From contig CAMCBW010000006.1 in assembly GCA_945873105.1 (NCBI GenBank), forward strand, positions 1 to 64,000: a stretch of 64,000 nucleotides of DNA, read 5' to 3'. The DNA comes from Tangfeifania diversioriginum (GTDB taxonomy: Bacteria > Bacteroidota > Bacteroidia > Bacteroidales > Prolixibacteraceae). Positions 1 to 8,756 of this stretch are shown piece by piece (position 1 is the stretch's first letter; every line of letters starts with the position of its first letter). The notes under the pieces are model-generated. The model was not told the origin of the DNA, made no database searches, and saw only the letters and a program-made list of their open reading frames with translations. A program made the position numbers and the translations under genes.

Positions 1-1327
1 GACTCAGAGGAATCCGCTTAATTTCAACAGGTATAGGTGTTTCGGCACTGACCATTACAATCGATTTGGTGCCATTTTCAATTTTAACCCCAACCTGCCC
101 ATACTTTCTTTGGAAGAGTGAAAGACCGGCAAAATCCCCCTCTTTCATACCCGATACTTCCATCCTGGCCGAACCTGAACAAACCGGACCAAATGTACGC
201 TGTGTCAGTGTATTCCTTGATTTGACGAATAAGGTATCGACTCTTCCGGTTTTGAGACGCAAATACCCCTTTCGATCTTTTACCGACCACAAACTGTTAT
301 TTGGGTTGTGGTTCCATTGCCACACCAGTGGCAGTGCCGGTTCGCCTTTCTTGCGACTGAACTCATCCGAATGGACGATACCCGGAATCAAGCCTTTGCT
401 GGCAGGCAGATCAAGCGTTTCGGGTACTTTTCCATCCACACCTAAGACTGGCCAGCCATCTTCCCATTTAACGGGAACAAGGTAAGGAATCCTGCCTACT
501 GAACCATAATCACGGAATAGATAGGCAAACCAACGTCCGTCAGGTGTATCAATCAACCCACCCTGGGCAACGCCAAGATCTTGAAAAGCCAACCTGCCTT
601 CCCAGGGACCCGTAATTTTATCGGCACGGTGAATTACAACCGAACGCATTCCTCCACGAGGCCAGGCAATGTTGAACAGGTAGTATTTGCCGTTCACCTT
701 GAAGAGTTGAGATCCTTCACCGAGTCCAACATTGTTTCCTACCGGGGCATTGGCATCTTCAATGAGAACTCTTTCCGTGCCTTCCTTTACACCTGTCAGG
801 TCCTCCTTTAATTCAGCGATCCTTAATTTCCGAACACTCCAGATGATGTAGGTCTTGCCGTCATCATCAAAAAAAATGGAATGATCGTGGTTGGCCGGAG
901 CGAACGAAATGGTTTCCCATGGACCTTTTTCAATATTTTTGGTTTTGTAGATGTAATTTTTATTGGTGGTCTGGGCAAAAGTGGAGACATAAAACATTCC
1001 TTTGTGGTATCGGATACAACTAGCCCAGGACCCTCTGCCATAGGTGCTTTTGCCATTGGTTAAATTCAGGGCATCCACATCGTCGAGAATATTGTATGCA
1101 TAATTAACCATTTCCCAGTTAACGAGGTCTTTCGATTTCATGATCGGCACACCGGGACTCATGTGCATGGTAGTACTGCTCATGTAATAGGTATCGCCAG
1201 CGCGAATCATTGACATATCCGGAACATCGGCAAAAATTACCGGGTTGTGTACAATATCTGTCTGGGCAAATAAGGTATTACAACACAAAATTAATCCTGC
1301 AAAAAAACCTAAACAATACGAATTCAT
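1..1327 (-). CDS. Glycoside hydrolase family 43 protein, partial (3' end outside window)
   Basis: Probable secreted beta-xylosidase or alpha-arabinofuranosidase. Reading the minus strand from the ATG at 1327 gives 442 codons with no stop before the window edge. A signal peptide (MNSYCLGFFAGLILCCNTLFAQ-like, about residues 1-22) is followed by the five-bladed GH43 propeller. It has the DVPD segment (likely base Asp37), an HDHSIFFDDDGK segment (pKa-tuning Asp) and GEGSQLFKVNG (likely acid Glu). The second half (LVWQWNHNP, GYLRLKTG) looks like the C-terminal beta-sandwich found on xylosidase-type GH43 enzymes. It starts 41 bp after the next GH43 gene ends on the same strand, so the two are probably co-transcribed. 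The family call is firm; the exact substrate is inferred from the neighbours. Confidence 0.9.
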   Translation of the reverse strand, partial: MNSYCLGFFAGLILCCNTLFAQTDIVHNPVIFADVPDMSMIRAGDTYYMSSTTMHMSPGVPIMKSKDLVNWEMVNYAYNILDDVDALNLTNGKSTYGRGSWASCIRYHKGMFYVSTFAQTTNKNYIYKTKNIEKGPWETISFAPANHDHSIFFDDDGKTYIIWSVRKLRIAELKEDLTGVKEGTERVLIEDANAPVGNNVGLGEGSQLFKVNGKYYLFNIAWPRGGMRSVVIHRADKITGPWEGRLAFQDLGVAQGGLIDTPDGRWFAYLFRDYGSVGRIPYLVPVKWEDGWPVLGVDGKVPETLDLPASKGLIPGIVHSDEFSRKKGEPALPLVWQWNHNPNNSLWSVKDRKGYLRLKTGRVDTLFVKSRNTLTQRTFGPVCSGSARMEVSGMKEGDFAGLSLFQRKYGQVGVKIENGTKSIVMVSAETPIPVEIKRIPLS

Positions 1328-1368
1328 TGATTCCAAGTTACTTTTTGTTAAAGTTTTCAGTTGCTATA

Positions 1369-3147
1369 CTATTCAGGCACTGCATTATTCGCAGATGTAG
1401 CATACAGCCCCAGCAAACAGCCAGTAAATCCACCGGCCACATCTGTCGAAAGTATATCACCTGAAACAGTCCCCCCCAAAATTACGAAGTCGGTTCCATT
1501 GATGGAATAACCAAATTGGTAATCTTCACCTTTGGCCGACACCTGTAAGCGAACAGGTTGTTGAAGATCAATCCTGGCAAAGGACACAATTTTCGATTCA
1601 ACTTCGCGGCTCCTGAACTTCCCTGCTGTTCGTTCCAGCATAATGTAATAGTCGGTTCCCTTTTTCGTGATACCAAAAACATAATGAAAACGTTCACTTT
1701 GCAAAGCTACGATTCCAGCCAGGTCCTTTTCTGATGCCGGCTTGTAATCCATTGTTACTGAGAACGAAAAACTATTGTGCATCTGCCTGTAAAACAGTGT
1801 TGACGTAGGAGCAACCTGTTTGATATTTGTTGCAAACGGTTTTAGCTGCAAACCATTTTTTGTTGTTGAAATAAACTCTTCACGCGGACCCCGCAAACCG
1901 ATCCAGCGGTAATCCAGTTTACCGGAAGTAAAATCATCAAAAAAAGTAAAATTGCCATTTGGAAAGAACCCATCCTTTCCAGATTTGTTTTCAGTAACTC
2001 CCTGAGGCATTTTTAATTTAGGTTCCAAAGGAATGAGCCCGTTTTCAAATACCGGGAATTCGCCCGACCAGTCCACAGGTAAAATAAAAGTTTCGCGACC
2101 GGTATTCACCCTGTTTTTTTCATTGGGACGAACGGCAAGAAATACCCCATAATATTTTTTATTGTCGGGACCTAAAACCAAATCGGCATGACCGGCCCAA
2201 TCTACTTTATTGGTGCGGTCTTTTGCAAAATGACGTTGTGTTAAAATCGGGTTATTTGGTGCCGGAGTATAGGGCCCTTTGGGGTCGTTGCTCACAAAAA
2301 TCACTTCGCTGTGCCAGCCACCGGTTCCACCTTCGGCACACATCAGGAAATAACGGCCATCTTTCTTGTATATGTGAGGCGCCTCGATCCAGATGGGCTT
2401 TTTCAAGAGGTCAACACCGCCATCAACAACTATTTTATCTGTTCCCGGAATGATTTTGTCAGTTTCAACATCATATTCCCATACTTTGATTACCCGGTGC
2501 CCGTTGTAAAGTTCCTTGCCTTTATCGGGTGCATCGTTGTGAATAACGTAGCCATTGCCGTTATCGTCGAAGAATAGCGAAGGATCAATTCCGTTAAAAT
2601 CGAGTTTTATCGGGTCACTCCAGCCTTTCAGCGGATCCTTGGTTTTTACTACAATATTTCCAAATCCACCTGAAAATTGGGTGGTAATCATGTAAAAAGT
2701 ATCGTTCATCCTATTGTACAGAATCTGAGGAGCATATATCCCGGCGCTAATTCCGCAATCGTGCACTTTTAACTGTGAAACACGGTCAAGCACATGTCCA
2801 ATTTGCCTCCAGTTGACCAGGTCTTTTGATTGAAAAATCGGAACGCCAGGGAACATGGCAAAGGATGAACATACCAAATAAAAATCGTCTCCCTTGCGGG
2901 TAATACTCGGGTCAGGGTAACATCCCTGCAGTATCGGGTTATAAAACTCATCGGTCTTTAAAGGATGATCGGTATAAATCTTATCGTTACCCTGGTAAAC
3001 AAAATTGGAGAACACAGGTACATTGGAAGGCAGCTTTGCTTTTGTCTTATTCTGACATTTTGTTTCGGGGACGGAAATCAGAGACATAACTACAGCCAAT
3101 AAAATGATGACTTGATTTTTAATTGACCGGATTTTACTTTTTTTCAT
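1369..3147 (-). CDS. Secreted GH43 glycosidase with C-terminal beta-sandwich domain
   Basis: 592 residues; probable beta-xylosidase/alpha-L-arabinofuranosidase acting on xylan side chains or xylo-oligosaccharides outside the cytoplasm. An N-terminal hydrophobic segment (about residues 10-31) is the export signal. The propeller shows GCYPDPSI (base Asp79), NGIDPSLFFDD (Asp188) and IWIEAPHIYKKDG (acid Glu255), the three-acid set of GH43. Residues from about 390 on (YRWIGLRGPREEF through SGDILSTDVAGGFTGCLLGLYA) match the concanavalin-like C-terminal domain of xylosidase-type GH43. It sits between an esterase gene upstream and a second GH43 gene downstream, all on the minus strand, which fits a xylan utilisation locus running off the left edge. 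Confidence 0.93.
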   Translation of the reverse strand: MKKSKIRSIKNQVIILLAVVMSLISVPETKCQNKTKAKLPSNVPVFSNFVYQGNDKIYTDHPLKTDEFYNPILQGCYPDPSITRKGDDFYLVCSSFAMFPGVPIFQSKDLVNWRQIGHVLDRVSQLKVHDCGISAGIYAPQILYNRMNDTFYMITTQFSGGFGNIVVKTKDPLKGWSDPIKLDFNGIDPSLFFDDNGNGYVIHNDAPDKGKELYNGHRVIKVWEYDVETDKIIPGTDKIVVDGGVDLLKKPIWIEAPHIYKKDGRYFLMCAEGGTGGWHSEVIFVSNDPKGPYTPAPNNPILTQRHFAKDRTNKVDWAGHADLVLGPDNKKYYGVFLAVRPNEKNRVNTGRETFILPVDWSGEFPVFENGLIPLEPKLKMPQGVTENKSGKDGFFPNGNFTFFDDFTSGKLDYRWIGLRGPREEFISTTKNGLQLKPFATNIKQVAPTSTLFYRQMHNSFSFSVTMDYKPASEKDLAGIVALQSERFHYVFGITKKGTDYYIMLERTAGKFRSREVESKIVSFARIDLQQPVRLQVSAKGEDYQFGYSINGTDFVILGGTVSGDILSTDVAGGFTGCLLGLYATSANNAVPE

Positions 3148-3248
3148 ACTGATATATATTTTATCCTATCATAATTCGTTTTAACTTAAAAGAACGATTA
3201 AATGTCGTAGTTTCAGATTTTCCAATTTTGGGCTATTTGCCTTTAGTT

Positions 3249-3310
3249 TCGCGCAAAGCCCTCCAAGTTCGCAAAGAAAAGAATACAACATTATCATTTG
3301 TGCATTACTT
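3249..3310. repeat. 62-bp dispersed intergenic element, copy 1
   Basis: This 62-bp stretch aligns without gaps to 8522-8583, with about three quarters of positions identical. Both begin TCGCGCAAA, contain TCGCAAAGAAAA and end ATTTGTGCAT-ACTT. This copy lies between the esterase gene and the GH43 gene it precedes. Function unknown. Confidence 0.6.
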
Positions 3311-3355
3311 AGGAGACAATTGCTTTTGAGAGGAATCGGATGTTCGTGGCGGATT

Positions 3356-4192
<837 letters not shown>

Positions 4193-4294
4193 TTATGGTT
4201 TTTCGAATCGAACTTCAACTTCCTCATTTACAATTCACTTGGTTTTAAATCCGTAAGAATTGCGAAATCCGTGGTTGGAAGGCACTTGCCGTAA

Positions 4295-6160
4295 TTAGGT
4301 CGGCGGATGCAATCTTTTGTTGAACCAGACCCTCACCGCATTCATCCTTGCCAATTGGTTTGCAGGAACTTTGCGTTTACAGGTAGAAAGCTCTTCGCTG
4401 CCCTCGGGGGCTCCCCAGCGAATTTCGATGCCATCGTTCGGATTGTAGGCCATCTCGAAGGCATCCCTGCGTTTCAGAATTTCACCCATGGTCAGGGTCT
4501 GTTCGGTTCCGTTGGTACGGATATAGGTAATGGTTAATTCTGACAATTTCCTGTTCAAAAGCTCATCCAGCTCATTTTTTACCTGTTCGGGTGATTTTAG
4601 CATTGGTAATTTAAAATCCTCCGGCGAGCGAACTATCTTACCAGGAAAGCCAAGCACTGCATCCATGGCGATCAATAATCTTAAATCGCGGTTAGGGGTG
4701 GAAAAGTTTTCCCATTGTCCGCCAGCCTGAAATACGCCGGCAGCGCTGCCAGGCATCCCTATGACCTCCCCGGGATGATTTTGCATGTATTCTTCACCAT
4801 TGGCGACAGAGGTGATTCTTACATTCAGTTGCTCATACAATGCCTTTACCAAATCCAACATGGCCATTTCCGGGTCCATCGGTTTGGGGTTGATGATCCG
4901 TTCCATCGTTTGGTAGAATAGCGCCTGCTCCATCCCCTTTTGCTGCAACGAAAATGGGATCATTCCGGTGATACCGTTGATCTCTTCGGAGGCCAGCAAC
5001 CTGCTTCTCCCTTTGTCCAGAACTATTGGCCGGAAGGCCTTGAATCCGGGTTCTCCAACCACCTCGCTGGTGTTGAAGAGAAAATTTCCCTTCCAGAATC
5101 TTTTGATGCCGACGGTTCCATCGGGCTGGGCATCCACTGAAAGCAGTACACCCGGCGTACTGTTGGTTTGGGCAATCCGTCCAATCAATACCAGCGTATG
5201 GCCGTAGGGGTCAGCGAAAACAACTCCCGGTCGCAGACTCTCCCTGGTCAATGGTACAGGGTAATAATCAGCCTCTTCATTTTTAAAGGTGGTACGCGCA
5301 GTTCCAGAATGTACCCCATTCATTACCATTCTGACAAAAATATTGAATTTGCGGACAGGGGTCGAACCAGACATATTTGCCTCATTGGTGATCCACCGGC
5401 CGGTGCCTGGAGCTTTCCCCAGGTAGCCTCTGTCGCATTCGTGGTATCCGAAAGGCAAACCAAGCTTCCATGCGAAGTAAGCCCTGAAATAGAAGGGATT
5501 GTCGGCACAATCGGGTTGCATCAGCACCCTGTTCTTTTCACTGGCATTGTCTTCGTTGAGTGAAAGATGGTTGAAAAGAAAGTTGTTTTTGCTGTTCTGG
5601 GTTACTTCGTGAAGCGCCTTCCAGGAGGCTCTTTCGTCCTCACCCTGAAAGAGTGCATTGATCCACGCGGCATAGAGACCTTCTGCTGCAGCGTCCCAGC
5701 CCATTTCTGTTTTCCAGACCGAATTGGATGCCAAATCCGAGGGCTTTCCGGTTACGTTGAAGTCAAGTTTGCTTTCCGTTTCACCATCCCGGATAGTTAG
5801 GTGGTATGCTCCTTCCGCTCCTGCCTGAAAAGAGGCTATCTGCCAGTAAGGGGGCCCCTCCCCGCTCCTGGTCTGGTCCGGCTCAATGGTCCCTCCGGTT
5901 GATGTGAGTCTGATCCGGGCACTCCTGACTTTTTTGCTTCCAACAGCCATAACCCGAAACGGCTCGCCTGGCCTGGGATTTTTGGGCGAAATCAGCAAAG
6001 CTGTCGTTGTACTTATCTCGGATTTGCCTTCTGTTTCTTCCTCCAGTGTATTGGTGAGTTTTGGGTCCGAAATCTCTTTGGCCTTGTCGGTACGCGCACC
6101 GCAGGAGGTCATAGCAAATAGCGTGAGTATCAATGTTGTTGTTTGCAGCAATCTGTACAT
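4295..6160 (-). CDS. Lipoprotein of unknown function, possible papain-like cysteine hydrolase
   Basis: 621 residues. The N-terminus MYRLLQTTTLILTLFAMTSC ends in a lipobox, with Cys20 as the lipidation site. Residues about 50-140 look like an Ig-like beta domain (PRPGEPFRVMAVGS). I do not recognise the family. The middle holds MQPDCADNPFYFRAYFAWK (Cys218), then FADPYGHTLVLIG (His321) and LLSVDAQPDG (Asp343). That Cys...His...Asp order and the surrounding words resemble NlpC/P60- or transglutaminase-like hydrolases, but this is inference only. The C-terminal 200 residues are predicted mostly helical, with no known motif. It is transcribed alone, with about 100 bp to the esterase and about 200 bp to the next upstream gene. 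Confidence 0.75.
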   Translation of the reverse strand: MYRLLQTTTLILTLFAMTSCGARTDKAKEISDPKLTNTLEEETEGKSEISTTTALLISPKNPRPGEPFRVMAVGSKKVRSARIRLTSTGGTIEPDQTRSGEGPPYWQIASFQAGAEGAYHLTIRDGETESKLDFNVTGKPSDLASNSVWKTEMGWDAAAEGLYAAWINALFQGEDERASWKALHEVTQNSKNNFLFNHLSLNEDNASEKNRVLMQPDCADNPFYFRAYFAWKLGLPFGYHECDRGYLGKAPGTGRWITNEANMSGSTPVRKFNIFVRMVMNGVHSGTARTTFKNEEADYYPVPLTRESLRPGVVFADPYGHTLVLIGRIAQTNSTPGVLLSVDAQPDGTVGIKRFWKGNFLFNTSEVVGEPGFKAFRPIVLDKGRSRLLASEEINGITGMIPFSLQQKGMEQALFYQTMERIINPKPMDPEMAMLDLVKALYEQLNVRITSVANGEEYMQNHPGEVIGMPGSAAGVFQAGGQWENFSTPNRDLRLLIAMDAVLGFPGKIVRSPEDFKLPMLKSPEQVKNELDELLNRKLSELTITYIRTNGTEQTLTMGEILKRRDAFEMAYNPNDGIEIRWGAPEGSEELSTCKRKVPANQLARMNAVRVWFNKRLHPPT

Positions 6161-6259
6161 CCAGGAATTTTTTTAGGGCATATTTGTGATCTATCCAGCC
6201 CCAAAGATAGCGTAAAATCGAAGATGAATTTGAAAAAAACAGACTTAAAATTCAACACA

Positions 6260-6306
6260 ATAGGCACATAGGTCGCTACAGCGACGAATATGAAACAGGT
6301 GCCTAT
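6260..6306. repeat. Nested palindrome, REP-like
   Basis: Outer arms ATAGGCAC (6260-6267) and GTGCCTAT (6299-6306) enclose a second stem GTCGC-TACA-GCGAC at 6272-6285. It sits between the lipoprotein start and the end of the C_GCAxxG_C_C gene. No T-run follows on either strand, so it is not a clear terminator. Confidence 0.5.
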
Positions 6307-6358
6307 GCGGTGAAAAAATTACGTGGGGACACCACGGCTAAACCCATCAACGAATGTT

Positions 6359-6811
6359 TTATAGGGAGGCCGGAGCTGTTAATTCCTCCACGATCCGAAC
6401 CGAATCTACAATACACTTCTCACAAATCTTCTGAAACAGTTGGTTTTCAACTGCATATGCGTGCCCTTCTTCTGTTCTTAAGTCACAACCCAGTAGTTCC
6501 TTGCATTGGGTGGTGTGGTGGATCGATTTGAACCGCTGGTCGAACTGCTGGATCAGCGAATAGGAATGGTTCTTACGGCTAGGGTTATCCTGGTACATTT
6601 TCGAACTGTACAAACCAATGACCATGAAGGCCCCGGTCACGGCACCGCATTTCTCCTGCAACCTTCCCATTCCCCCGCCAAATCCAACAGAAATACTTGA
6701 TGCAAGGTTTTCATCAAAACCCAGATCATCCTTGAAAGCGAGCAAAACTGATTGGGCACAGTTGTAACCTGCTTTAAATGAATTGACAGCTTTATCACTA
6801 TTTAATTCCAT
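6359..6811 (-). CDS. C_GCAxxG_C_C family putative redox protein
   Basis: 150 residues. It has the family's cysteine pattern: FKAGYNCAQSVLLAF near the start, GFGGGMGRLQEKCGAVTGA in the middle, then CKELLGCDL and ICEKCIVDSV toward the C-terminus. Members are small proteins thought to carry a redox-active or metal centre; their biochemical role is not established. It lies 28 bp downstream of a UroD-like methyltransferase gene on the same strand, which suggests co-transcription. The start MELNSDKAVNSF is the natural one because the first conserved block begins about ten residues later. Confidence 0.85.
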   Translation of the reverse strand: MELNSDKAVNSFKAGYNCAQSVLLAFKDDLGFDENLASSISVGFGGGMGRLQEKCGAVTGAFMVIGLYSSKMYQDNPSRKNHSYSLIQQFDQRFKSIHHTTQCKELLGCDLRTEEGHAYAVENQLFQKICEKCIVDSVRIVEELTAPASL

Positions 6812-6839
6812 GCTGAAAAATTTTATTGTTCCGTTTTAT

Positions 6840-8081
6840 TCAACCTTTGAACTCACTCACTGCCTCAAACATGGCCACTATGTTCCCGGGTGGCACATCG
6901 GAAAGAATGTTGTGGACGGTATTGAAGACAAATCCCCCTCCGGGAGAAAAGGCTTCAAGATTTTCCACCACATGCCGTTTGACCTCTGCAGGGGTCGCTC
7001 TGTTCAGCACACTTTGGGTGTTGATTCCCCCTCCCCAGAAAGTTAGCTCCCTGCCAAATTCAAGTTTGAGCTTTTTGGGTTCCATGTTGATAGCGTTGAT
7101 CTGAACCGGATTAAGGATCTCAAATCCCGCTTCAATCAGATCGGGAATCAGTTCATAGATGCCGCCACAGCAATGAAGCATCGTATGGGCCTCTGAATTG
7201 GATTTTACAAAGTCACACAGTTGTTTGTGCCTTGGCAGGAAAAATTCCTGGTAGGTTTCATTGGGTATAAAAGGTCCTGTGTTGGTACCCAGATCGTCGC
7301 CGAATTTAAGGATGTCGACAATGTCTCCAACGGCTTCACATACTTTTCCGAGAAACTCAAGGTGCCGCTCCATCAGGGCATCCAGCAGGCGGTGAACATT
7401 TTCCGGTTCCAGGTAGAGATCCATCAAAAAATTATCGATCCTTCGCAGGAAGGTGCCCCATTCGAAGAGGTTGCACCCAACCCCAAGCAGCAAGGCTTTG
7501 TCGGTGTTCAGCCTCATTTCGATGGTTTTCTCTCGGAGCATCTGCCAGAAACCGGGTTCATCCATCCTGTCGTAAGGGGTAAAACCAAAACCTCCCCAAA
7601 TTACCCGCGACATTTCATTGCCCAGATTTGCATAGTTAACGGGATAGCCATCCTGGTAAGGAAAAATGAGCTGATCAAAAAAGGTAGCACCTTTTGGCAT
7701 TTTGCCAATGTATTCTCCTGTTTTTCCAGGTGCCAACCACGAGCCATCTGCTTGCCTGACCGGATTGAACCATTTGGGGTAGAGCGCCGGAGTACCGCTG
7801 ATCAGTTCAAGGGGTTGCCAGTAATCTTCGGCCGTGTTGAACTCCCTGCCAATGTCCAGCACATCGACACCAAAATGGTCGAGTAACTCCATTTCAGGCT
7901 GGGTCACCTCCTGAATTACATCGTAGACCCTGTTCTTGAGGTGCCCCTTGCCGAGGTGATGGATCAGGTTTTGATAAGCCACAACGGATATCCCGCTGCT
8001 GGGAGTTGCACCCAGATCGATTGGAATTCTGTCGGGTGTTTTGTGCTGAATTGCCGCTAGAATGCGTTCCCTTGAGTTCAT
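6840..8081 (-). CDS. Uroporphyrinogen decarboxylase-like / MtaA-type protein
   Basis: About 413 residues of the UroD superfamily, which covers haem-pathway decarboxylases and corrinoid-dependent methyltransferases. The opening MNSRERILAAIQHKTPDRIP is the family's standard N-terminus, so I place the start at the ATG at 8081. ATG at 8084 and a TTG further upstream are also possible. LHCCGGIYELIPDLIEAG and FWGGGINTQSVL are the C-terminal barrel motifs; the His-Cys pair is typical of the zinc site in methyltransferase-type members. The sequence lacks the compact look of HemE, and it pairs with a C_GCAxxG_C_C gene, so a methyl-transfer role is more likely than haem synthesis. The substrate is unknown. 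Confidence 0.82.
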   Translation of the reverse strand: MNSRERILAAIQHKTPDRIPIDLGATPSSGISVVAYQNLIHHLGKGHLKNRVYDVIQEVTQPEMELLDHFGVDVLDIGREFNTAEDYWQPLELISGTPALYPKWFNPVRQADGSWLAPGKTGEYIGKMPKGATFFDQLIFPYQDGYPVNYANLGNEMSRVIWGGFGFTPYDRMDEPGFWQMLREKTIEMRLNTDKALLLGVGCNLFEWGTFLRRIDNFLMDLYLEPENVHRLLDALMERHLEFLGKVCEAVGDIVDILKFGDDLGTNTGPFIPNETYQEFFLPRHKQLCDFVKSNSEAHTMLHCCGGIYELIPDLIEAGFEILNPVQINAINMEPKKLKLEFGRELTFWGGGINTQSVLNRATPAEVKRHVVENLEAFSPGGGFVFNTVHNILSDVPPGNIVAMFEAVSEFKG

Positions 8082-8119
8082 CATGTACAAGTTGTTTAAA
8101 TGCCAGGTCGGTATAGTAG

Positions 8120-8252
8120 GTTTGAAGGGTTTAAAGGGTTTGAAGGGTTTGAAGATTGTTTAAAAGGTTAAATTTCAAACATTTCAAACATTTCAAACAT
8201 TTCAAACATTTCAAACATTTCAAACATTTCAAACATTTCAAACATTTCAAAC
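8120..8252. repeat. 9-bp tandem array in two opposing blocks
   Basis: Four units of the GTTTGAAGG type (8120-8155) are followed, after about 16 bp, by nine perfect units ATTTCAAAC (8172-8252). The second unit is the reverse complement of GTTTGAAAT, so the two blocks face each other and could fold into a long hairpin. The array lies just upstream of the UroD-like gene. Confidence 0.85.
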
Positions 8253-8286
8253 TACTTAATTACCCGGGCCAAATATTTGTTTGTTT

Positions 8287-8556
8287 TTAAAATTCCAGTT
8301 CAATAAATTTGACTTCAAACGGTGCAAAATGGAGGGAAGAGCTGCCCTGCGACACTGCTTTGCCCATTGCATTGACAACCGTTACTGTTTTGATGGGCCG
8401 TTCCTCCACCCTACTACCCATAAAAATATCCGCCTCCATGCCCTCCAGCTCTCTGAAATGAAGGATTACAGCATCTTTCCCGCCAAAGGAAGGGCGGCTG
8501 TTGACCTGCTTGCCAATCGTATCGCGCAAATGACGCAAGGATCGCAAAGAAAACAA
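8287..8556 (-). pseudogene. C-terminal remnant of a large glycosidase (GH38-like C-terminal domain?)
   Basis: An open frame of 89 codons ending at a TAA. From about residue 18 on (KDAVILHFRELEGMEADIF ... SSSLHFAPFEVKFIELEF) it reads like the last beta-sandwich of alpha-mannosidase-type glycosidases, where the chain ends in a PFEVKFI-like strand. The first 15 or so codons are encoded by the 62-bp dispersed element at 8522-8583, so no real N-terminus is present. I read it as the surviving 3' end of a lost gene. The domain assignment rests on pattern memory and is tentative; a chance frame cannot be excluded. Confidence 0.35.
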
Positions 8557-8583
8557 TGCGACTCTTAGATTTGTGCATCACTT
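8522..8583. repeat. 62-bp dispersed intergenic element, copy 2
   Basis: Gap-free partner of 3249-3310 in the same orientation, with 9-bp periodicity in its left part (GACGCAAGG, ATCGCAAAG). It truncates the glycosidase remnant at 8287-8556. Confidence 0.6.
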
Positions 8584-8725
8584 CGTGTTATCAAATGTAA
8601 GCAGATGGAAGGTCAAAACAAAACAGTATTTCTCTATGCAACTCTACCCTTCTTTTCCTGTACTCCTGTCACCCATTTCCCAACTTTCTCCGTCATTCAT
8701 TTAGCTAATTGTTCAGGAATTTTAA

Positions 8726-8733
8726 TAAATTTG
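8726..8733 (+). promoter_or_regulatory. Possible -7 element for cstA
   Basis: TAAATTTG matches the Bacteroidota TAnnTTTG -7 consensus and would start transcription about 17 nt before the cstA ATG. No convincing -33 TTTG lies at the right distance, so this is only suggestive. Confidence 0.35.
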
Positions 8734-8756
8734 ACCAACCACTATTCTGAGCTCCT

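Noticed and set aside
66-485. Plus-strand open frames over 66-1063
   Set aside because: They are antisense to the partial GH43 gene, whose minus-strand frame is intact, has a signal peptide and catalytic motifs.
8172-8252. CRISPR or phage attachment site
   Set aside because: Perfect 9-bp tandem units without spacers; no integrase nearby.
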